From Musa acuminata AAA Group (Eukaryota; Streptophyta; Magnoliopsida; Zingiberales; Musaceae): a stretch of 64,000 nt of DNA. This document shows, piece by piece, positions 57,990 through 64,000 of this stretch. Position 1 is the stretch's first letter, and every line of letters begins with the position of its first letter. The stretch spans positions 18,651,501 to 18,715,500 of the forward strand of contig NC_088345.1 in assembly GCF_036884655.1 (NCBI RefSeq), read 5' to 3'. The notes below the pieces were generated by a model. It searched no databases. It was not told where the DNA came from and saw nothing but the letters and a program-made list of their open reading frames with translations. The translations under genes were made by a program, and so were the position numbers.

Positions 57990-58395
57990 CAGGCGGTTGC
58001 ACCTCTTGACTGGAGAGGTTGCACCGCCTGGCAGAGCTCGGAGACTGAGCCCAGGCGGTTACACCTCTCTGTCAGAGGCGGTTGCACCGCCTGAGTCTGG
58101 CTCGAAGACAGAGCCCCCGGCGGTGCCACCTCTTGACTGAGGCGGTTGCACCGCTCTGCCAGAGCTCGAAGACCGAGCTCAGGCGGTGCTACCTCTCTGT
58201 CAGGGCGGTTCCACCGCCCAATCTAGCTCGAAGACCGAGCTCAGGCGGTGCTACCTCTCTGTCAGGGCGGTTCCACCGCCCAGTCTAGCTCGAAGACTGA
58301 GCTCTGGGCGGTTGCACCGCCCAGTCTCGCAGCCCTGGCGGTTGCACCTCCTGGCCTAGGCGATTGCACCGCCTGGTGCAATCAGGGTCCGAATG
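57990..58395. promoter_or_regulatory. Palindromic cluster in TE12 LTR
   Basis: More than ten GGCGGTTGCACCGCC-type imperfect palindromes alternate with AGCTCGAAGACCGAGCT-type palindromes. It is the fullest version in this window. Sirevirus LTRs are known for such clusters. Confidence 0.65.
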
Positions 58396-58902
58396 GTTTG
58401 CTCCATTCGGCCCAATTTGAATCTTTTCAGGGGCCCAATTGCCCCAAGATTAAGCTAATGGGATCACCTCCCATTTTCAAGCTTAATCATCGTGCTAACT
58501 ATGATTAACTCTAAGACAACTTCTGCAGCTATGCTCCGATGCGTCAATCGCTTCTTCCGGCGAGTTTCCGGCGAACTTCCATCGATCATCCGATAAACCC
58601 TCGGTGATCCTTCTGCGGACATCCGGCATACTCCTGGACTTTGCGACGATCCACTTGGCGAGTTCCGACGAGCTTTGCTTGGCAAGCTTCTGGACTTCTC
58701 GGATCTGTTCTCGCTGAACCTCCGATGACCGTCCGAACTTCCGTCGAACTCTCGAACTCCCAACGTGATCATGATCTTGACTCCGGCGCAACACCTGCTG
58801 CTTGTCTTACTCTCATCGTAGTTAATCCTGCACACTTATCTCAACACATAGATTAGATAACAAATGATAATTGACTTCATCATCAAAATCCGAGATTCAA
58901 CA

Positions 58903-59719
58903 ATCTCCCCTTTTTTTATGATGACAATCAATTGATAATGGAGTTGTCCTTAACTCCCCCTATCTATATGCCATAGTTGAGATAAGTCAACCTTGAATTC
59001 AAGACCTAAGAATTCAAGTGACGTATTGATAAGTTAGATCAGTTAAACTTATCAATGCTCCCATCATGATGCCCATCATGATGTATCTCTTCAAGAATGA
59101 TGTCAAGGCATGACATACATCATCAAGTTTGTATGATAGTGTTTGTAACTATTCATCATGTAATCATATAAAGCTACGAAGGACTTTTACATGATGCACA
59201 CATTTGAGATTTTCTAGCAAGTTTGCATTTACTTCACAAGATAGAATATCAAATCAAGACATGATGCAAACTATAGCACATGTTCACATATCTCTTGGTG
59301 ATGCAAGGATGGCATAACTATAACATTGTTTATAGCATCACTCAAGTATTTGCAACTATGACATTGACATGATTATGGCAGTTCAGCTATGACATAGTGT
59401 TTATCAATTCATATGTTTCTCCCCCTTTGTCATCAACAAAAAGCATGATAGCATTATCAAGCACATAAAGGAAGTCATGACACATATAATACTTTGAATA
59501 TCTCTTTATTGTTTGTTGCTTGAAGGAGGAAAGTCATTTTTCAAAAAGTTTTCATAAGAGTGTACAGGAAAATCCCATTTTTAGCATACAAACCGAAAAA
59601 TGAACTTCTTACATGCATTTGGTTAAAAATATTTGTCACATAATTTGCAACATGTTATTTGATCAAGCGTTGTCAAGGCATGTAATAGTAATAACATCCG
59701 AAAAATAATTTTAACTAGT
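58903..59719 (-). other. TE12 3' untranslated region with multiplied polypurine tracts
   Basis: A polypurine tract (minus strand AAAAAAAGGGGAGAT, 58903-58917) borders the LTR. A second purine tract in the context GATGACAAAGGGGGAGA lies near 59420-59440. No envelope-like frame was seen in these about 800 bp, although some Sireviruses have one here. Confidence 0.7.
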
Positions 59720-62700
59720 TTAAGTATTCGGACACATCAACATTCCTAATTCTCTTCTTATGTAATCAAATTGTTCTTCACATAGGGGTTTTGTAAAGAT
59801 ATCAGCTAGTTGATGTTTGGTATCAATAAACTCTATGGTTACATCATGATTAGTGACATGATCTCGTATAAAGTGATGTCTAATATCAATGTGTTTTGTT
59901 CTTGAGTGTTGTATAGGATTTTTAGTTAAACATATTGCACTCGTGTTATCACATTTAATGGGAATATCTTTAAGATTCACTTTGTAATCTTCTAAAGTGT
60001 TTTTCATCCATACAACTTGTGCACAGCATGCACTTGCTGCAATGTATTCAGCTTCGGTTGTTGATAGAGCAACCGAGTTTTGTTTCTTAGATGACCAGGA
60101 TACAAGGGCATGTCCTAAAAATTGACATGATCCTGATGTGTTTTTTCTGTCTAGTCTACAGCCAGCGAAGTCCGCATCAGCATAAGCTGTTAATTCAAAA
60201 TTTTCTGATTTTGGGTACCATAATCCTAGATTGGTAGTTCCATTAAGATATCTGAGTATTCTTTTGACTGCTTTGAGATGAGATATCTTAGGGTCTGATT
60301 GAAATCTAGCACAAAGTCCTACACTGAACATGATGTCTGGTCTGGTGGCAGTGAGGTAAAGTAAACTTCCTATCATACCCCTATAGGTTTTTTGATCGAA
60401 GCTTTCTCCATTCTCATCAATTTCTAACTTAGTGGAGGTGCTCATAGGAGTGTCAATGGCTTTTGAATTATTCATTTTGAACTTCTTTAGCAAACTCACA
60501 GCATATTTGGTTTGACTAATAAAGATGTCATTGCTTAGTTGTTTGATTTGTAGGCCTAAGAAGAATGTTAACTCTCCCATTAGACTCATTTCGAATTCAC
60601 GACTCATAGTTTTCGCAAAGGATTCACAAAGAGATTCATTTGTAGAACCAAAGATAATATCATCAACATAAATTTGAACAATGAGAAAATTGTTTTCAAA
60701 GTTCTTGATGAATAATGTAGTATCAACCTTGCCTTTTATGAAATTATTTTCAATAAGAAAAGAACTAAGTCTCTCGTACCAAGCCCTAGGAGCTTGTTTT
60801 AAACCATAGAGAGCTTTAGTTAATCTAAACACATGATTAGGGAGACTATTATTTTCAAATCCAGGAGGTTGTTCAACATAGACTTCTTCGGAAATAAAGC
60901 CATTAAGAAAGGCGCTTTTAACATCCATTTGAAACAACTTAAAATTATTACTGCTAGCGTAGGCAAGGAGCATCCTTATGGCTTCCAATCGTGCCACAGG
61001 AGCGAAGGTTTCTTCGTAATCGATACCTTCTTCTTGGTTGAAACCTTTGGCCACTAATCTAGCCTTGTTTCTAACCACGATACCATTTTCATTTTGCTTG
61101 TTTCTGAAGACCCATTTAGTACCAATAACTAGATGATCATTTGACCTAGGAACAAGCTTCCACACTTCATTTCTCTCAAATTGATTTAATTCATCTTGCA
61201 TTGCGATAATCCATGAATCATCTTTCATGGCTTCATCAACGCATTTGGGTTCAATTTGGGAGAGAAAAGCGGCATTTGCACAAAAGGTTTTAAGAGAAGA
61301 TCGTGTTTGAACTCCCTTTGATGTGTCTCCTAAGATTAGCTCCTTAGGATGAGCATCTATATACTTCCAATCCTTGGGTAAGGAAATCTGAGAAGTGGAT
61401 GCATCCAAGTTGCTAGTTGGAGACGGGGTCTCGTTTAAATTTAAAGAATCAAAATTAACATCATCGTCAAGATCATTTTTCGTGATTTCAGAAGTCTCAT
61501 TGAAAACAACATGAATGGATTCTTCAATAATTAGAGTTCTTTTATTAAAGATACGAAAGGCTTTAGAAACTGTAGAATAACCAAGAAAGATTCCTTCATC
61601 GGATTTAGCATCAAATTTTCCTAAGTTGTCTTTTTCATTCAAGATAAAACACTTACACCCAAAGACTTTGAAATATGAAACGTTGGGTTTTTTTTTGTTC
61701 CATAACTCATAGGGAGTTTTGGTTAGTAGAGGTCTCACTAGAACTCTATTTAAGATATAGCATGCAGTATTTACGGCTTCGGCCCAAAAATATTTGGGTA
61801 GGTTATGTTCATTCAACATGGTTCTTGCCATTTCTTGTAAATTTCGATTTTTTCTTTCTACAACTCCATTTTGTTGAGGGTTTCTAGGAGTAGAGAAATT
61901 ATGGTTGTATCCATTGAGTTCACAAAATTCTTGGAAATCATGGTTTTGAAATTCACCACCATGATCACTTCTAATTGACGAAATCATAGAACCTTTCTCA
62001 TTCTGAACGAGTTTGCAAAACTTGGTAAAAGATCTAAGGCATTCACTTTTCTGTTTTAAAAAGTAAGTCCATGTGTATCTGCTATAGTCATCTATGATGA
62101 CGAAAGCGTATTTGCTACCTCCTAGGCTTGATGTGGAGATGGGTCCGAACAAGTCCATATGGATCAATTGTAAGGGCCTAGAGGTGCTTACTTGATTTTT
62201 AGATTTGAAGCTACTCTTAATTTGTTTACCTAATTGGCAGGCATCACATACATTATCTTTGATGAACTTGATATGAGGAATTCCTCTTACAAGTTCTTTG
62301 GATGATATTTGAGTGATTAGCTTCATGCTAGCATGACCTAATCTTCTGTGCCATATCCAAGCATTCTCATTTAAAGCAGAAAAACATGTTTCATTACATA
62401 AATCATTGATGTCAATAGTGTATACGTTATTTTGTTTTAATGCAATCATAGATATGTTTTTGTGAGGTTTTTCAATGACGCAAGCATTAGATTCAAATCT
62501 GATAATATATCCTTTATCACATAATTGACTAATGCTCAGGAGGTTATGTTTTAGACCATCAACTAGCAAAACATCTTCAATAGAAAAGTTGGATTTGTTA
62601 CCTATGGTTCCTTTGCCAATGATTTTACCCTTGTTGTTGTCTCCGAAGGTGACATATCCTTCGTTTATGCTAGTGAGCTTAGAGAATTGGGATGAATCTC

Positions 62701-62770
62701 CGGTCATATGCCTTGAGCATCCACTGTCAAGGTACCATCTCTTGCTCCTAGCTTGCGATGGTTTAGTTTT
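59720..62770 (-). CDS. pol: TE12 pol: protease-integrase-RT-RNase H
   Basis: The frame is open from just after the TAG at 62771-62773 to a stop at 59720, about 1016 codons. Protease begins with [15 protein letters not shown]. Counting from that MTGD methionine (62707): WHRRLGH is at 119-125 and CDAC follows near 154; integrase D,D-35-E is at 185, 248 and 284 ([23 protein letters not shown]). RT has D595 in [11 protein letters not shown] and YVDD at 680-683. RNase H has YADADFAG near 842-849, TTEAEYIA near 885 and CDN near 920. The C-terminus is the usual ADIFTKPL region. Length and domains are complete for copia pol. It is expected to be made as a gag-pol polyprotein and act in cytoplasmic virus-like particles. 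Confidence 0.95.
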   Translation of the reverse strand, partial: KTKPSQARSKRWYLDSGCSRHMTGDSSQFSKLTSINEGYVTFGDNNKGKIIGKGTIGNKSNFSIEDVLLVDGLKHNLLSISQLCDKGYIIRFESNACVIEKPHKNISMIALKQNNVYTIDINDLCNETCFSALNENAWIWHRRLGHASMKLITQISSKELVRGIPHIKFIKDNVCDACQLGKQIKSSFKSKNQVSTSRPLQLIHMDLFGPISTSSLGGSKYAFVIIDDYSRYTWTYFLKQKSECLRSFTKFCKLVQNEKGSMISSIRSDHGGEFQNHDFQEFCELNGYNHNFSTPRNPQQNGVVERKNRNLQEMARTMLNEHNLPKYFWAEAVNTACYILNRVLVRPLLTKTPYELWNKKKPNVSYFKVFGCKCFILNEKDNLGKFDAKSDEGIFLGYSTVSKAFRIFNKRTLIIEESIHVVFNETSEITKNDLDDDVNFDSLNLNETPSPTSNLDASTSQISLPKDWKYIDAHPKELILGDTSKGVQTRSSLKTFCANAAFLSQIEPKCVDEAMKDDSWIIAMQDELNQFERNEVWKLVPRSNDHLVIGTKWVFRNKQNENGIVVRNKARLVAKGFNQEEGIDYEETFAPVARLEAIRMLLAYASSNNFKLFQMDVKSAFLNGFISEEVYVEQPPGFENNSLPNHVFRLTKALYGLKQAPRAWYERLSSFLIENNFIKGKVDTTLFIKNFENNFLIVQIYVDDIIFGSTNESLCESFAKTMSREFEMSLMGELTFFLGLQIKQLSNDIFISQTKYAVSLLKKFKMNNSKAIDTPMSTSTKLEIDENGESFDQKTYRGMIGSLLYLTATRPDIMFSVGLCARFQSDPKISHLKAVKRILRYLNGTTNLGLWYPKSENFELTAYADADFAGCRLDRKNTSGSCQFLGHALVSWSSKKQNSVALSTTEAEYIAASACCAQVVWMKNTLEDYKVNLKDIPIKCDNTSAICLTKNPIQHSRTKHIDIRHHFIRDHVTNHDVTIEFIDTKHQLADIFTKPLCEEQFDYIRRELGMLMCPNT

Positions 62771-64000
62771 CTACAAGAAAGGATGATGTTTAGGTACCCA
62801 TTTGCTTTTGGGTTCCTCACAAATAGATCTACATTTTTTATCATGTTGCATAGAATTTGTCATGGTTCCTTTAGGAACCCATATCAATTTGTTTGGACTC
62901 AATTTCCTGAATGGACAATAATGTGTCTTGTGACCAAACTTGCAATAAAAGTTGTATTTGCTTCTAACATGTAAGATGGGGCCTTTTACAAAGGTAGTTG
63001 GATTTTGGTGAGGACTCCTCACAAATCCAATCCCACTTCTTTTGGGAGCATGACCCTTGTTTGTAAGGATCATGTTTAATGACTTGCTACCAACCTCGAA
63101 TTTCTTCAAGGTGTCCTTAAGTAGCAAGTTTTCTTTTTGACAGATTTCTAGATCATGACATTTTATACATGAATTTAAACTATCATGATATTCAATTTTT
63201 AACTTATTAAAATCACAAGTAAGACTATCATGTACCTTTTTTAGCAATTTGTATTTTCTATTTATAACTTTGCATTCATCAAATAAATCATGGAAGGCAT
63301 TTAATAATTCATCGAAAGATAAATCAGCATCTAATAAATCCGTTACCTCCTCTCCGATGGCCATTAAGGCGTAATGAGCAACTTGCTCGGTGTTGGACTC
63401 CTCTTCTTCAAATGCGCTCGAGTCATCCCATGTTGCTTGAAGAGCCTTCTTCTTTGATGTTCTTCTTTTGACTTGGGGACAATCATTCTTGTAGTGTCCC
63501 GGCTTTTTACATTCGTAGCAGATCACTTGGTCCTTCTTGGGTTCAAGTTTATTTTTCACATCGTTTTTAAACTTGTTTCTTTTGAAGAATTTCTTAAACT
63601 TTCTTGTCAAAAGTGCCAAGTCATCATCACAGTCCTCATCACTTGAGTTTTCTCTCAAGTGGCATTCAGAAGTTTTAAGTGCCATATCCTTCCTGTTCTT
63701 TGGAATGATGTCTTCTTGCTCTTCATGAGCTTTGCAAGTCATTTCGTAGGTCATTAATGACCCGATTAGTTCTTCAAGAGGAAAGTTGCGCAGATCTTTT
63801 GCCTCTTGAATAGCAGTGACTTTAGGATCCCAACTTTTAGGAAGGGATCTTAGTATTTTATTTATGAGTTCAAAATCCGAAAAACTTTTTCCGAGTCCTT
63901 TTAGACCGTTGACGACATCCGTGAAACGGGTAAACATGTCGCCAATGGTTTCACTCGGTTTCATTCGGAAAAGTTCAAAAGAATGCAGCAACAGATTGAT
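62771..64000 (-). CDS. gag: TE12 gag, 5' end outside window
   Basis: Open from the window end to TAG at 62771-62773. Comparison with TE6 gag shows that about 120 N-terminal codons lie beyond the window, so the methionine at 63991 is not the start. It shows SETIGDMFTRFTDVVNGLK, LPLEELIGSLMTYEM-type capsid sequence, a lysine-rich part, and a perfect zinc knuckle CYECKKPGHYKNDC about 158-171 codons after 63991. A coiled-coil-like stretch and a second, incomplete knuckle (FYCKFGHKTHYC) follow. The protein would pack the RNA. It is in the same frame as pol. Confidence 0.93.
   Translation of the reverse strand: MNLLLHSFELFRMKPSETIGDMFTRFTDVVNGLKGLGKSFSDFELINKILRSLPKSWDPKVTAIQEAKDLRNFPLEELIGSLMTYEMTCKAHEEQEDIIPKNRKDMALKTSECHLRENSSDEDCDDDLALLTRKFKKFFKRNKFKNDVKNKLEPKKDQVICYECKKPGHYKNDCPQVKRRTSKKKALQATWDDSSAFEEEESNTEQVAHYALMAIGEEVTDLLDADLSFDELLNAFHDLFDECKVINRKYKLLKKVHDSLTCDFNKLKIEYHDSLNSCIKCHDLEICQKENLLLKDTLKKFEVGSKSLNMILTNKGHAPKRSGIGFVRSPHQNPTTFVKGPILHVRSKYNFYCKFGHKTHYCPFRKLSPNKLIWVPKGTMTNSMQHDKKCRSICEEPKSKWVPKHHPFL

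Larger units (their letters stand above)
56910..58902 (-). repeat. TE12 3' LTR
   Basis: It is 1993 bp. On the plus strand it starts TGTTAGGATCG and ends GAGATTCAACA. From left to right: 11 G (56933-56943), 18 bp array (57040-57400), transcribed leader, inverted TATAAATA (57915-57922), and palindromic cluster (57990-58395). It contains both segments that are deleted in the two LTRs of TE6. Frames at 57581-58856 are LTR sequence. Confidence 0.92.
56910..64000 (-). mobile_element. TE12: nearly intact autonomous Sirevirus (SIRE/Maximus-like)
   Basis: It is read on the minus strand: the 3' LTR is 56910-58902, pol 59720-62770, gag 62771 to the window end. The 5' LTR lies outside the window. Sirevirus lineage is inferred from the 2 kb LTR, gag type, protease [11 protein letters not shown] and [11 protein letters not shown]. 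The whole pol is open and all catalytic residues I checked are present. One TAG codon separates gag from pol. TTGAT (56905-56909) precedes the element and should be repeated after its other end. Confidence 0.93.

Noticed and set aside
57581..58140. Possible small genes (107 and 87 residues)
   Set aside because: They lie in the TE12 LTR leader and palindromic cluster; a similar sequence in TE6 is LTR.
58903..59719. Envelope-like gene downstream of TE12 pol
   Set aside because: Looked for because some Sireviruses carry one; no open frame of useful length is present.

Overview
The window is repeat-rich nuclear DNA of a plant. It is built almost entirely of LTR retrotransposons of the Ty1/copia and Ty3/gypsy superfamilies. 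I found no host gene, tRNA, rRNA or CRISPR array. Plant origin follows from the element lineages: Tork/Tnt1-like, Sirevirus (SIRE/Maximus)-like, Angela/Tork-like, and a chromodomain gypsy element of Reina type. All primer binding sites match the 3' end of plant initiator tRNA-Met. The density suggests a large, TE-rich genome. A monocot such as a Musaceae relative is a weak guess only. Elements are numbered TE1 to TE12 below.

Layout. 1-5077: TE1, a decayed minus-strand Tnt1-like copia element whose 3' LTR is cut by the window edge. 5078-8513: AT-rich spacer with a GC-rich degenerate repeat, a possible MITE-like hairpin and a (GA)n tract. 8514-9178: TE2, a truncated inverted Sirevirus-type LTR. 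From 9179 onward the window is one nested stack. TE3 (9179-53350) is a gag-only Sirevirus derivative. Its 3' LTR was split by TE4 (14468-53221), an old Angela/Tork-like copia element. TE4 was then hit by five insertions: TE5, a Reina-like chromovirus (17233-30890, itself hit by TE6 at 17671-25694); TE7, a solo LTR of the TE4 family (33216-34894); TE8, a solo Sirevirus LTR (35229-36556); TE9, a probable 4.5 kb solo LTR (36978-41459); and TE10, a young full-length relative of TE4 (42269-50785). To the right, TE11 (53351 onward, gag-only Sirevirus derivative) lies in the rest of the TE3 LTR. TE12 (56910 to the window end, minus strand) is a nearly intact autonomous Sirevirus inserted in the 3' LTR of TE11.

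The order is supported by target-site duplications read directly: GATTG (TE5), GAAAT (TE6), GTTAC (TE7), ATGCG (TE8), ATATC/GTATC (TE9), GGCTT (TE10), and a mutated pair consistent with CCAGT (TE4). Removing the insertions rejoins the interrupted reading frames and LTR sequences.

How the parts may work together. TE12 carries integrase, reverse transcriptase and RNase H with all key residues. A single TAG separates its gag from its protease. TE3, TE6 and TE11 keep a gag of the same type but have lost pol. In its place is a shared AT-rich segment with repeated polypurine and GCTAGCTTGCA-like motifs, so they look like a non-autonomous gag-only family mobilised by a TE12-like partner. TE4 and TE10 share an RNase H frameshift and, just before gag, an array of four hairpins with one conserved core and different outer stems. 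That array is the most unusual structural signal I found.
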